Part shown: piece by piece, positions 43,976 to 56,095 of the stretch
Numbering within the stretch: the stretch's first letter is position 1
How the letters are laid out: each line of letters starts with the position of its first letter
Origin: Garcia nutans
Lineage: Eukaryota; Streptophyta; Magnoliopsida; Malpighiales; Euphorbiaceae
Assembly: GCA_947685225.1 (NCBI GenBank)
Contig: CANTUV010000004.1
Location: 17,453,001-17,517,000 of the forward strand
DNA: 64,000 nucleotides
Direction: 5' to 3'
Made by a program: the position numbers and the translations under genes
The notes under the pieces: generated by a model
What the model saw: only the letters and a program-made list of their open reading frames with translations
Told to the model about the DNA's origin: nothing
The model's database searches: none

Positions 43976-44456
43976 ATTTTACATTTGTCAATTCATAGAG
44001 TGTTTTGTTAGGGTGAAAAATAACTAAAGTAATAAAAGATGCTTCTTTTCCATTTATAATTTATCATCATCTTTTGCAATTATGATTATTTTTTTCATCC
44101 GTATCTGGTCAAATACTTATAACAGTGCACATAGAACAAATTTAATCATTAATTTTGTTTTATTAAATTGGGGAACAACCAAACATAAAGCCAGCATACA
44201 CAAGATCACTCCTATTGCCAATTAGCCCTTTTGGGTTTTCTAATTGATGATTTTCTCTCATTAGCCCTAATTGTTGCCTAGCCCGCCCTTTCGGGTTTTC
44301 GGAACTAGCGAACTGCTCTAACTTTTGCCTAGGCTGCCCTTTTTGGGTTTTCAACCTAGCAAACTCTCTCTTTTTTATTTTTCATACATAAACTTCTTCA
44401 ACCTGTCAATATTTACTGGCTCACTAAATTCATTCCCATCCATGTCTGATAACTTC
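43976..44456. repeat. 3' flank of antisense exon with stem-loop repeats, Host-2
   Basis: Non-coding; collinear with Host-1 at 13635-14085. Stem-loops near 44208-44243 (CAATTAG/CTAATTG around GCCCTTTTGGG), 44277-44308 (CCTAGC/ACTAG) and 44328-44359 (CCTAGG/CCTAG). The final bases belong to the Host-2 integrase C-terminus, interrupted by element A at ACCGC. Confidence 0.7.
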
Positions 44457-44461
44457 ACCGC
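44457..44461. other. Target site duplication ACCGC, left of element A
   Basis: ACCGC before the A LTR recurs at 49075-49079 after it, and at 63446-63450 after element B. The interrupted integrase reads through when A is removed. Confidence 0.92.
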
Positions 44462-46651
44462 CGTAGACTCTTAATTTTTGACCCAATCCGGTCCAATATG
44501 TTTTATTTAGTCTAAAATATTTTTGTTGTCTAATTGGTCCAAAATAATTTTTATTAAATAATTTTTGTTTAGTATCTAATTTTTATTAATAAAAAATAAA
44601 AATAAACAAATAAAAGTCAAAAAATAAATATAAAAATAAAAATCGGCGACGAAAAAATCGTCGCTCGGGCCCGTGGGCACCGGCCTGTGAAATCACTCTG
44701 CTATTTCGCACGCAGAATTTTTCTGCCTACGAAATAGCTTACGGGCCAGCTCCGCGCACGCTGCGGCAGATTTTTTTGCCAGCGTAGTTTTTCCGCAACA
44801 ATTTTTTTTCGGCAGCGCAAATTTTCCGACGCAAATTTTTCAAAACCTAATCCAATTAGGTTTTGGTTTCTTTTTTTATTAATATTACTTACCTTAACTA
44901 ATTAGGAATAAACAACCTCAAACCACTATAAATAAGGATGAAAGACAATTAAAAAAAGGGGGAGAAAAATCCAACAGTAGCTTGGAAAATTTGAAACCAA
45001 ATCAAGGAAGGAAAAGAAGAAATTCAATTCAACTTTTTTCTGGAACAGCAGCATCATGATTTAAGCAATTCAAAGGCAAAAAAAAGGCTTGTCTTTGGAG
45101 CTAGTTCATCCAAGAAGAATTGTTTTTGGAGGAATCATCAAAAGAAGGTATGTATTAATTGATTTTCTTTAATTTTTTTTACACAGTAGCTAAAAGTAGG
45201 ATTTTATGTTTTTTTCAAAACCTAAAATCTTAGAACTTTAAATTAGTTTTTCTAAAGTTAAAACCTTATTTCGTTGGTTTATCTTCCAAAAGGCTTAAAA
45301 TTGTTATTTTTTCTTCTTAAAAACCTTAAAACTCTAATTGAACATATTCTTCAACAAAACCAAAATCAAATTCTGTTTCTTTCAAAACTTTAAAATTGGT
45401 ACTTTTTCCTTCAAAAAGTCTTCTAAAACATCTTTTCTAGTTATAAAAACTTTAATTCACTTGTTTAAATTCATAAAATTCCATAAAATATTAAACTGTC
45501 TTTCAAACCCTAAGATTAAAATTACCATCCGAGACCCTAAATTCTAAAATATCAAATCCAAATTCAACTTCCAAAATTCAAAATAATGAACACTAACCCT
45601 TTTTAAACCTTAAACCCTAATTTTTATGAACCCTAATCCTTTTAAAACATTAAAAAATATAAAAACATAAAAACTTAAATTTTACACAGTAGCTTAGGAA
45701 CCCAATAACCAAAAATCACAAATTAAAGTATTTTAAAGTGTTTAAAACCCTAGTTTCATGATATCATCATTCAAACCTTAATTTTTTTAATCAAAGAGTC
45801 TTACCAACCCTTTAAAACATAAAACCCTAATTTATTTTAATTCCATAAAAAGTCACGGTAGCCATAATTGGACTTTTATTTGCTTTATTCAATTCCATAC
45901 TTGATTATGTTTTGATTTATTTCTTATGCTTTAATTTATTTAATTTCAATACTTGATTTATTTAATTTATCATGGATGGATGTTTATTTTCTATTTTGAT
46001 TAATAGCTTTGATGAATGATTTATTTATGATGAATAATTATTTACTTTTATCAATTAATTTAGATTTCCAAAAGTTGTAAGAGGTATGTTTCCACTTGGT
46101 GGGTATCTCATTAGTTAAACATCATGTAATTTAATTTGCTTTTCTATTTTAGAACCTATGTAAAGGGCATGTTTCTACCTTTTGGTGGGTGTCCTATTTA
46201 GGCATGTGATGTAAGGACATGTTTCCATCCTTGGATGGGTGTCCATTTATTTGCTTTGTTTGGACATTGCTTTGATTTTAATATATTGATGATTTCTTTT
46301 AATTATTGTGTGTAATATGGATAATGTTATTATATTTAAGAATTTTATAATATTAAGACCAGTAAAGGAGGCTGGTTCCAATGAACTGGGCGTTGTGGGG
46401 GTGCTGGGCGTTGTGGGGGTGATGGGCCATTTCTCACCTTCCCCACACGTATCCAACTTTCCGAACCCATTAGGAGATTGGGGATTCCTTAGGAATCGAG
46501 TCATCCACCCCTTTCTTTTTTCCCGGCCCGTCCGGGTGGCGACTCCATTTTCTCCTGACTTAGGTCTGTGTTCTCTAAGGCCCCGAGCCTAAACAGTGCC
46601 GAAGTCGCAAGAACCATTCCACCGGGAGTGGGGCAAAAATCACCGCTCACA
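44462..46651 (+). repeat. Element A 5' LTR
   Basis: 2190 bp; first base changed (CGTAGACTC). GC-rich palindrome at 44690-44790, TATA box 44927-44934, splice-donor-like AGAAG|GTATGT at 45147/45148. A 20-bp duplication GGGCGTTGTGGGGGTGNTG occurs near 46388-46425. The U5 end GGGGCAAAAATCACCGCTCAC is shared only with element B. Confidence 0.92.
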
Positions 46652-46652
46652 G

Positions 46653-46670
46653 TGGCGACTCCACTGGGGA
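46653..46670 (+). promoter_or_regulatory. Primer binding site, tRNA-Arg, element A
   Basis: TGGCGACTCCACTGGGGA one base after the LTR. Confidence 0.92.
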
Positions 46671-47052
46671 TAAGAGAAGTTGATTCCATTAGTCTTTATA
46701 TTATTCTATTCTTTCTTATAATAATATTATCCATTGCATCATCTTAGATTGCATAGTGTGCGTGAGTTAGGACGCTCGTGTTACCCGTGTTATGTTATGT
46801 AAGGGATACCATACTTTCACTCAAGGTATGGAGATCGAGCATTGCATAACCCCTCGGGTCCAAGTACCTAATCTCGGGTCCAAGTACTCAATCTGGGTTC
46901 CATGTACCCAAATTCAATCAATCTCGGGTCCAAGTACCCAATCTCGGGTCCAAGTACCCAAAACAAATTTAATTTTCCATCTCAAAAATTAAGTCTTATT
47001 GCTTTTCATTCTCTTTCACTAAGGTTTCAGATCATTCAAGCAGGGGGCAAAC
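46671..47052 (+). other. Element A residual interior: leader, deletion junction, 3' repeats, PPT
   Basis: Leader to about 46853 ('gcattgcataacc'), then directly 'cctcgggtccaagtacct', which in B lies ~6 kb downstream (about 61070). CTCG at both sides suggests a microhomology join, but the exact base is ambiguous. The PPT CAAGCAGGGGGCAAAC is at 47037-47052. Confidence 0.88.
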
Positions 47053-49074
47053 TGTAGACCCTTAATTTTTTACCCAATCCGGTCCAATATGTTTTATTTA
47101 GTCTAAAATGATTTTTGTTGTCTAATTGGTCCAAAATAATTTTTATTAAATAATTTTTGCATTAGTATCTAATTTTTATTAATAAAAAGTAGAAATAAAC
47201 AAATAAAAGTCAAAAAATAAAAATTGGAGTCGAAAAAATCGGAATAAAACTAATTGGAGTCAAAAAATCTAATTTTTCGAAACCTAATCCAATTAGGTTT
47301 TGGTTTCTTTTTTTTTATTAATATTACTTACCTTAACTAATTAGGAATAAACAACCTCAAACCACTATAAATAAGGACCAAAGACAATTAAAAAAAGGGG
47401 GAGAAAAATCCAACAGTAGCTTGGAAATTTTGAAACCAAATCAAGGAAGGAAAAGAAGAAATTCAATTCAACTTTTTTCTAGAACAGCAGCATCACGATT
47501 TAAGCAATTCAAAGGCAAAAAAAAGGCTTGTCTTTGGAGCTAGTTCATCCAAGAAGAATTATTTTTGGAGGAATCATCAAAAGAAGGTATGTGTTAATTG
47601 ATTTTCTTTAATTTTTTTTACACAGTAGCTAAAACTAGGATTTTATATTTTTTTCAAAACCTAAAATCTTAGAACTTTAAATTATTTTTTCTAAAGTTAA
47701 AACCTTATTTCGTTTGTTTATCTTCCAAAAGGCTTAAAATTGTTATTTTTTCTTCTTAAAAACCTTAAAACTCTAATTGAACATATTCTTCAACAAAACC
47801 AAAATCAAATTCTGTTTCTTTCAAAACTTTAAACTTGGTACTTTTTCCTTCAAAAAGTCTTCTAAAATATCTTTTCTAGTTATTAAAACTTTAATTCACT
47901 TGTTTAAATTCATAAAATTCCATAAAAATATTAAACTGTCTTCCAAACCCTAAGATTAAAATTACCATCCAAGACCCTAAATTCCAAAATATCAAATCCA
48001 AATTCAACTTCCAAAATTCAAAATAATGAACACTAACCCTTTTAAAACCTTAAACCCTAATTTTTACGAACCCTAATCCTTTTAAAACCAAAAAAAATAT
48101 AAAAACATAAAAACCTAAATTTTACACAGTAGCTTAGGAACCCAATAACAAAAAATCACAAATCAAAGTATTTTAAAGTGTTTAAAACCCTAGTTTCATG
48201 ATATCATCATTCAAACCTTAATTTTTTTAATCAAAGAGTCTTACCAACCCTTTAAAACATAAAACCCTAATTTATTTTAATTCCATAAAAAGTCACAGTA
48301 GCCATAATTGGACTTTTATTTTCTTTATTCAATTCCATACTTGATTATGCTTTGATTTATTTCTTATGCTTTAATTTATTTAATTTCAATACTTGATTTA
48401 TTTAATTTATCATGGATGGATGTTTATTTTCTATTTTGATTAATAGCTTTGATGAATGATTTATTTATGATGAATGATTATTTACTTTTATCAATTAATT
48501 TAGATTTCCAAAAGTTGTAAGAGGTATGTTTCCACTTGGTGGGTACCTCATTAGTTAAACATCATGTAATTTAATTTGCTTTTCTATTTCAAAACCTATG
48601 TAAAGGGCATGTTTCTACCTTTTGGTGGGTGTCCTATTTAGGCATGTGATGTAAGGACATGTTTCCATCCTTGGATGGGTGTCCATTTATTTGCTTTGTT
48701 TGGACATTGCTTTGATTTTAATATATTGATGCTTTCTTTTAATTATTGTGTGTAATATGGATAATGTTATTATATTTAAGAATTTTATAATATTAAGACC
48801 AGTAAAGGAGGCCGGTTCCAATGAACTGGGCGTTGTGGGGGTGCTGGGCCATTTCTCACCTTCCCCACACGTACCCAACTTTTCGAACCCATTAGGGGGT
48901 TGGGGATTCCTTAGGAATCGAGTCATCCACCTCTTTCTTTTTTTCCGGCCTGTCCGGGTGGTGACTCCATTTTCTTTGGACTTAGGTCCATGTTCTCTAA
49001 GGCCCCGAGCCTAAATAGTGTCAAAGTCCCAAGAACCATTCCACCTGGAGTGGGGGCAAAAATCCCCGCTCACA
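47053..49074 (+). repeat. Element A 3' LTR, GC island deleted
   Basis: 2022 bp, TGTAGACCC...CTCACA. Near-identical to the B 3' LTR except that the GC-rich palindrome module is replaced at about 47240-47275 by a short A-rich filler. TATA box 47366-47373; donor-like AGAAG|GTATGT at 47586/47587. Followed by TSD ACCGC. Confidence 0.92.
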
Positions 49075-49079
49075 ACCGC

Positions 49080-50116
49080 ACCTTTGCTCATGACCTGTTT
49101 CACGACATATGGCCCTTCCCAGCTAGGTCTAAACTTCCCTCTTGGATCGGATACATTAGGCTTACATTGCTTCAACGCCAAATCCCCAACTCTGAATTTT
49201 CTTACCTTGACCCTTCTATTGTAGGCCCGAGCTATCTTCTTTTGATACAGTTGGTGATGATACAGTGCCTTTAACCTTCTTTCTTCCAGTAGAGCTAACT
49301 GTGTGTATCTGCTTGTTACCCATTCCGTTTCAGGTAGCTCCGCTTCCAAGACTACTCTCAATGACTTGATCTCAATTTCAATTGAACGCTTCCATCCCAT
49401 AAACCAAAGAGAACGGTGTCATCCCAGTAGGTGTTCGCACACACGTCCTATATCCCCATAAAGCAAAGGGAAGCATTTTCGACCAGTCCCTGTAAGTCTT
49501 GGTCATCTTGGACAGAATTTGCTTAATTGTCTTGTTTGTTGCTTCCACGGCACCATTAGCCTTTGGTCTATAAGGGAGAGGATCGATGATGACGATGGAT
49601 TTGGTACTTGGAGAATAAATCCTTAACTGCTCCTTGAAACTGTACTCCGTTGTCTGATATCACACTGTGCGGGACTCCATATCTGCAGATGAGATTCTTT
49701 TTGATAAAGCTAGCCATTTGACTTACACCCAGCTTGTTGAAGGATTCGGCTTCGACCCATTTTGAAACATAATCAACTGCTACTACAATGAAACGGTGAC
49801 CGTTTGAGTCTATCGGATGTATTTCTCCTATAATGTCGATACCCCAGGTGGCAAATGGCCAGGGTGAAGACATTGAATGCAGTTCTTCAGGAGGCATATG
49901 ATTCAAGTTACCATACATCTGACATTGCTGGCACTTCTTTAAAAATTCAATACAGCCTTTATCCATGGTCAACCAATAGTAACCTTGTCGGATAATCTTC
50001 TTAACTAGGGCCAAACCACTCATGTACGGACCGCAACTTCCCGCATGTATTTCAGACATGATGCGCTCCACTTCATGCTTTCTTAAAAATCTCAAATGCA
50101 CTCCATCAGGCCATCT
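49080..50116 (-). pseudogene. pol: Host-2 integrase (Tat-type)
   Basis: Minus strand, N to C: zinc-binding region (EIHAGSCGPYMSGLALVKKI, FLKKCQQCQMYG), catalytic core (FATWGIDIIGEIHPIDSNGH, VISDNGVQFQGAVKDLFSKY with both Asp), a frameshift near 49575, NGAVEATNKTIKQ with the catalytic Glu, then C-terminal YTQLALLEERRLKALYHHQL and VGDLALKQCKPNVSDPRGKF. A TGA at 50117-50119 separates it from RNase H in the same frame. Element A sits at its C-terminal end. It would catalyse cDNA integration; it is inactive as it stands. Confidence 0.9.
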
Positions 50117-51330
50117 TCAGTATAACTCTTCATGGAAGGTGATGTATTGCAATGACCACCTCCTTATGGCTCTTCTCACTTTCTTTGTTGCCCCCGGTGG
50201 GTATTCTCTTTCCTCCAAAAATCGCCTTATAGTATCATACCATGCATCATGGTTCGTATCAACTTCTATGATTGTCTCATATTCATAGCAAGGAGTTGAT
50301 GAACTGGTTAAGATCAGAGGCTTAAGGAATAGGCTGGCAAGATTTTCCCATACTGAAGTCAATGTAGCTAGGGCATCAGCCATCTGATTTTCTTCTCTTG
50401 ACAGGTGTATAAACCTACACTCCTTAAAATTCCTCTTCATCATGGTCAAATAACGGTGGTATGATTTTAATTTTTCCTCTTTCAACTCCCACTCTCCATT
50501 TACTTGGGATACTACTAGCAACGAATCACCATAAACTTCCACCTTATCCACCTTCATAATCATTAAGGTTTCCAAACCAAAAATTCAAGCTTCATACTCC
50601 ACCATATTATTGGTTGCCCTAAATTTCAACTTTTTTGGCTAAAGGGATGAGTCCCCCTTCGGGCGATTCTAGTATAACTCCCAAACCTGCTCCTTTCCCG
50701 TTTGCTACTCCATCGAAATACACTTTCCACCCTTGTACTTCAATTGCTTCTAAATGTTCATCTGGAAATTCCAAGATTACCTCTTCACTTTTTGGTAATG
50801 GTTGTTGAGCCAGGAATTCTGCCACCGCTTTACCCTTGATTGTTTTCCTGGTTACATATTCAATCTCAAATTCTTCTAATATTATCAACCATCGACCATA
50901 TTTCTCAATTAAAGAGGGTGTCTCCCTTAAGTACTTCATTGAATCCAACCTGGAAATTGCTTGCACACTATACGATTGAAAGTAATGCCGCAACTTCTTA
51001 GAAGACCAAACCACTGCTATACATGTCTTTTCGATGATACTATACTTAATTTAATAAGGTAGGAGCTTTCTACTCAAATAGTAAACGGCATGCTGAATCC
51101 CCGACTCATCTGCTTGGGCTAGCATGGCTCCTATCGACTCTTCTTCTACTGCTAAGTATAGTAATAGAGGTTTTCCGGGTTTAGGTCGTTTCAAAACAGG
51201 TGGATTCAACAAATACTCTTTTATTCGGTCAAAGGCCTTTGACATTCTTCATTCCATACGACCGGCTGATTCTTTCTAAGCAATTTGAAGATAGGCTCAC
51301 AGATTGTTGTGAGCTTTGCTATAAATCTGC
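50117..51330 (-). pseudogene. pol: Host-2 RNase H plus second archaeal-type RNase H
   Basis: Minus-strand order: RT-linked RNase H (PPVLKRPKPGKPLLLYLAVE, ESIGAMLAQADESG, AVYYLSRKLLPY, WSSKKLRHYFQSYS), connector YGRWLIILEEFEIEYVTRKT, then aRNH (GWKVYFDGVANGKGAGLGVI; METLMIMKVDKVEVYGDSLL, FIHLSREENQMADALATL). Dual RNase H marks the Tat lineage. Small frameshifts near 51030 and 50600 break it. Confidence 0.9.
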
Positions 51331-52141
51331 TAATGTACTGCATTTTACCAATGAATCCTCAAACTTCTCTCTCCTTCTTTGGGACTGGCATATCCCTGAT
51401 TGCTTTAACTTTGTCAGGATCTATCTCAATGCCATTCAGACCAATTACATGTCCCAACAATTTACCTGAGGTAACACCGAATACACACTTCTTTGGATTT
51501 AATCTTAGCTTATACTTCAAAGCTCTATCGAAGAATAATTCTAAATTCTAGAAGTGTTGCTCCCTCGTATCTGACTTCACCATCATATCATCAACATATA
51601 CTTCAACTTCTTTGTGCATCATGTCATGAAATAGTGTGGTGGCCATCCTTTGGTAGGTTGCTCCAGCATTCTTTAAGCCGAAAGGCATCGCCCTATAACA
51701 AAATATACCCCATGTCGTAGTAAAGGCAGTTTTGGCTTTATCCTCTTGGGCCATTAACACTTGATTGTATCCAAAAAATCCACCTACAAACGAGTGTAGC
51801 ACGCTAGAGGCCGCACTATCAATGAGAACATCTATATGAGGTAAAGGAAAATCATCCTTAGGGGAAGCTTTGTTTAAATCTCTATAGTCCACGCAGACCC
51901 TTATCCTTCCATCTTTCTTTGGCACGGGTACTATATTGGCTAACCAATCTGGATATTCTATCACTTCAAGGAACTTCACTTGTATTTGCTTAGTGACCTC
52001 TTCTTTAACCAACTCAGCCCACTCAGGTCTTAGTCGCCTAAGCTTTTGTTTGACAGGCTTAATGTGAGTGTAAGTAGGAATATGATGCTCGGCTATGTCT
52101 CGATCTATCCCTGGCATATCTTCGTAAGACCAAGAAAACAC
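51331..52141 (-). pseudogene. pol: Host-2 reverse transcriptase, catalytic Asp changed
   Basis: Minus strand: FSWSYEDMPGIDRDIAEHHI, WLANIVPVPKKDGRIRVCVD, YRDLNKASPKDDFPLPHIDV, then VGGFFGYNQV where Tat RTs have MDGFSGYNQI. The first metal-binding Asp is therefore Gly (GAT to GGT near 51785). The second motif YVDDMMVKS is intact. After a stop at 51548 the thumb/connection continues (LRLNPKKCVFGVTSGKLLGH, GIEIDPDKVKAIRDMP). The upstream domain is in another frame, shifted by one base in an A-rich run near 52150. Confidence 0.9.
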
Positions 52142-52838
52142 TTCTTCATATTTTTTGAATATTTTTTAAATCTCTCTCTCTCATCAGGAGTAAGGTCGGA
52201 TGCTATGCTAATGTTTTTAGGATTTTCAATTGTTCCCAAATTTAATGATTGTGTGTTAACAGAATTAATATTAAAGATGCTCATATAACTGCTATTTGAA
52301 TGTATGCAACCATCAGGAGAAACATCACACAAGTAAGCAAAATCAGACTTTATTGCATTCATTTTGGAAAAGAAAACATCACCATCCTCATACAAAGCAG
52401 ACAAATTAAAATCAAAATCAAAACCATTGTTCTCATAGTCATAAAGAAGGATGTCTTCAAACTTTTCTTCAACTAGGGTAGCAATCTCTTCTGGAGTCTT
52501 CTCGGCTTTCAGGGCAGCTTCATTCTTCTCTTTGTTGATTGATAGGGTGAGCTCTTTCTTCACTTGCTCCACTAGCTCAGCAACATCTGCAAAAATTTCA
52601 AAACAGGGAATTAACTTACCCATGAACATGATCAGCTCGGGCTTTCCTTGGAATGGTCCCATATCTGGAGCTTTGACAAAGATCACTTCAAGTGGTGGGA
52701 AGCTCATCTTCTCATTCTTCTTTGGTTGAACATCATTGGCTTCATCATATCCCAACCCCTTCTTGGAAGCTTGAGTTCTAAAATCTGGCAACTTTGTTAA
52801 ACCGGCCTTACCCTTTCCAAGACTAGCTCCGGGAAGGT
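52105..52838 (-). pseudogene. pol: Host-2 pol region upstream of RT (protease-RT linker)
   Basis: The minus-strand frame begins beyond 52838 with SGASLGKGKAGLTKLPDFRT, SKKGLGYDEANDVQPKK, ending DLTPDERERFKKYSK. Gly-rich GLGK/GLGYD motifs and an acidic, DFDFN-containing linker are usual between protease and RT in Tat polyproteins. Protease itself is not in the window because Tek3 interrupts at 52839/52840. Confidence 0.7.
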
Positions 52839-52839
52839 A

Positions 52840-54664
52840 TGTAACACCCCTATACCCCGTATACGCACACTACATACCATCACCGCTGTAATATACATAT
52901 ACTGAATATAGAGATGCTACGGTTTATTAAACAACAACTCATTCCTTTTAACAACATTATTAGAAAACTTAAAACATTTAAGACATTATAAAAATACAAT
53001 AGATAAAACATTCATTTAATACGCAGCGGAAATTATAGCGGCATTTACAAATATATATACATCAAAACCAAATTTTACAAAAAACATAACATTTATACAT
53101 GTTTGGCAGTCAGTCTTTAATCTTTAAGCCCACTATCAACACTTCAGAATCTAAACTCTACTCGGCCTAGAGGAACTCTCCGGTTCCACCCTGTCACCTG
53201 CGCGATGAACCACAATCGCGCTAAGCCAACGACTTAGTGGTACAAACTACAATAATATTATGCTTCAATGCAATGCCAATGTCATACAATCAAGTTTCAT
53301 AAACAATTCAAAAGAATAATATATTTCATAATCTTACATTATTCAATAATTAATCAAAACATTCATGAGGTAATACTCATAATTTCCCACATCCATAAAC
53401 ATATTACACATCATGTTGTATCTTCATAGTTTCATTACTCAACATAGCTTTCCAAGCCACATTCATTTATTTCACCATTAATGATTCACATTGAAAACAA
53501 AGACAAGCATGGGCCCAAAAGACACTAATATGTTATTCAAAGTTCAGAGTTACTGCTTTGGTCCATAATCACAATCATCAAGCCCGTAGGCGATACATAT
53601 ATATATCTCTATCCATGGATAGCGTAACAGACCCAGTCTCTTGGACCTCAACCCAGCTAGATCCGAGGAGATCCTCAACCAGGCTAGACTGTTACTATTT
53701 TTGAGGCTTACGACCCAGTCTTTTCACCCCAAAAACATCGTATTTCACATATTTCACATTTTTCAAGTGGAATCGGCTTACGACCCGTTCTTTTCACCTA
53801 TCCAGTGATTCATAGGCATGCCGCCAAACCCAGAACTCTGGAAATTGAATAACATATTAAGCACACAATTATTTCAATTACATCTTTAACAATCTCTTTC
53901 TCAATCCATTTCTCATTTCATATTCCATAATCAAATAGGCATTCATGCCCCAAATCATTTCATTTGCATTACTATAGCCAACCACAATGGCTTCATTTCT
54001 CATCACATCTCATATCACATTAACTCAATTCATCATAACCAATTTCATTACACATACATTTCATATTTCATCATATCTTTCACATTTCCTATTTCATTTT
54101 TCATTACATTATCATATCTTTAGAATCTTCAACATACATTCCATAAAGTTCACATTATGCAAAACATAACATTATCAAGCATATCAACAATGCAATAGAT
54201 CACTTAACACATTTACAATCAAATATGCTAAATCACCATGTAGTTTGTACTTACCTTAAGAACAACTCACACCAATCTATACCCTTCCTCTTCCAAGAAT
54301 TCTTCACCACTTGAATTAGGGCAACTCAACTCTCTTCAACACCTAAATCAAAGGTGATAATACATACCCACTTAGAGATACAAATGAAATAATAAGGCTA
54401 AAAACCAACTAGGGCAAACTTTATACATGACACGCTCAACAACACAGGCGTGTCCCTGACCGTGCCCTAACTCCACAACACAGAAGCTTTGACACGCTCA
54501 GAACCACGGGCGTGTCACTGAACGTGTAATACATTCTGTCTCACAGAAACATTGACACGTCCAACAACACGGGCTTGTTCATGGCCGTGTCAAACCTTCA
54601 CCAACACAGTAGCTATGACACGCTCAGTGACATGGGCGTGTCACTGGACATTTTTCGGCACTGT
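52840..54664 (-). mobile_element. Tek3: truncated Tekay-type LTR
   Basis: The plus strand begins TGTAACACCCCTATACCCC, the reverse complement of an LTR ending GGGGTGTTACA as in Tek2. CCGCCAAACCCAGAACTCTG near 53820 is the reverse of a Tek1 LTR segment. A GACACGCTCA...GGGCGTGTC array fills 54425-54655, related to the Tek2 array. It stops abruptly at 54664 against the truncated LTR of B; its 5' portion is missing. The rest is AT-rich, with no coding region. Confidence 0.8.
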
Positions 54665-54911
54665 GGACGTTGTGGGGGTGCTGGGCCATTTCTCACCTTC
54701 CCCACACGTATCCAACTTTCCAAACCCATTGGGAGATTGGGGATTCCTTAGGAATCGAGTCATCCACCCCTTTCTTTTTTCCCGGCCCATCCGGGTGGCG
54801 ACTCCATTTTCTCCTGACTTAGGTCTATGTTCTCTAAGGCCCCGAGCCTAAACAGTGCCGAAGTCGCAAGAACCATTCCACCGGGAGTGGGGCAAAAATC
54901 ACCGCTCACAG

Positions 54912-54929
54912 TGGCGACTCCACTGGGGA
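54912..54929 (+). promoter_or_regulatory. Primer binding site, tRNA-Arg, element B
   Basis: TGGCGACTCCACTGGGGA one base after the LTR end at 54910. Confidence 0.92.
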
Positions 54930-56095
54930 TAAGAGAAGTTGATTCCATTAGTCTTTATATTATTCTATTCTTTCTTATAATAATATTATCCATTGCATCA
55001 TCTTATATTGCATCGTGTGCGTGAGTTAGGACGCTCGTGTTACCCGTGTTATGTTATGTAAGGGATACCATACTTTCACTCAAGGTATGGAGATCGAGCA
55101 TTGCATAACCACTCATAGCCTCGTACCATTTGGTACATACTTGCTATGGGAACCTAAGCCTTTTAACCCAAAGACTAAAGCTCATGTAATTGGCCTAGTT
55201 ACTTTCCTTAGGTTTTACCCCAAATGCATGTTGTTTGACTATGGTTAGTTTATCTTAGTCTAAATCATGGCTTATTTGGTTTGTTCTTTTTCTAATATGA
55301 CCTAAGTATATTGTAAGCTCAGAATAATTTTTTCTTTAAAATCTAAAAAGATCAAAACTATTTTCAAAATTTTTCAAGATGGTCTTTGGACATAAGACTT
55401 TTCTAAAAAATAAATAAATAAATTCTTTGGCCCATGGCCCAAATACTAAACCCAAAATCCATTTTTCTAAAATCTTTTACAATTGGCTTAGAAACAAAAT
55501 TATTTTCACCTAACCATTGTTTACAAAGAGCTTGCAAAAATATTTAGATCAATTATGAAATACCAAAAATCAATTGTGGGCCTAGTTTACACTAAGAATA
55601 AATCAACCATGGGCTTGTTTTTTGGCATGAACCATTAGTTACTCTTTTCAAGTGAGAAATCTATTTATAATAAACCTCTTAATTTCGTTTTAATCCAACA
55701 TAGCATAAAAGCTACTTTAGTTGGTTGAATGGATTAAAACCTAATTAATGGGAATTATCATGGATTGATTTCCATTTTTTAAAATATAACTATTGGTTGA
55801 AATGTCTGAGGGAATTATTCGAAAGCAAGATACCCCATGTTGGTATTTTGTTAACCATATACCTAGGAAAAAGGGACTCGCCATTCGTGTGTGGATGTTA
55901 TAAGGTTGGAAGGAACGTCCTATTTATCCATATTTGTTGATTCTTTGTGCATACATGCATACATTTGCATCTCATATCATTGATCCTCTCTGGCTCACAG
56001 CCCTGAATTACGATAGTTCTAAAGCTTACAACAATCCTACCTACGCCGGAGATGAAGTATCTAGCAACGACTCAATCACTTGCTCACCTAAAGCA
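54930..56095 (+). other. Element B leader
   Basis: About 1.2 kb, collinear with the C leader, without a convincing frame. The first ~185 bp are near-identical to A. Confidence 0.75.

Larger units (their letters stand above)
44462..49074 (+). mobile_element. Element A: Tat-family element with most of its interior deleted (4.6 kb)
   Basis: LTRs 44462-46651 and 47053-49074 with TSD ACCGC. Between them are only ~400 bp: PBS, ~185 bp of leader, an abrupt junction near 46853, the last ~120 bp of the CTCGGGTCCAAGTACCC array and the PPT. Gag and spacer are gone. Compared with B, about 6.1 kb was lost. It cannot encode anything. Confidence 0.92.

Noticed and set aside
53987..54169. 60-codon His/Phe/Ile-rich ORF in the Tek3 LTR
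   Set aside because: Low-complexity CATTTCATAT-type sequence inside an LTR; no homology recognised.
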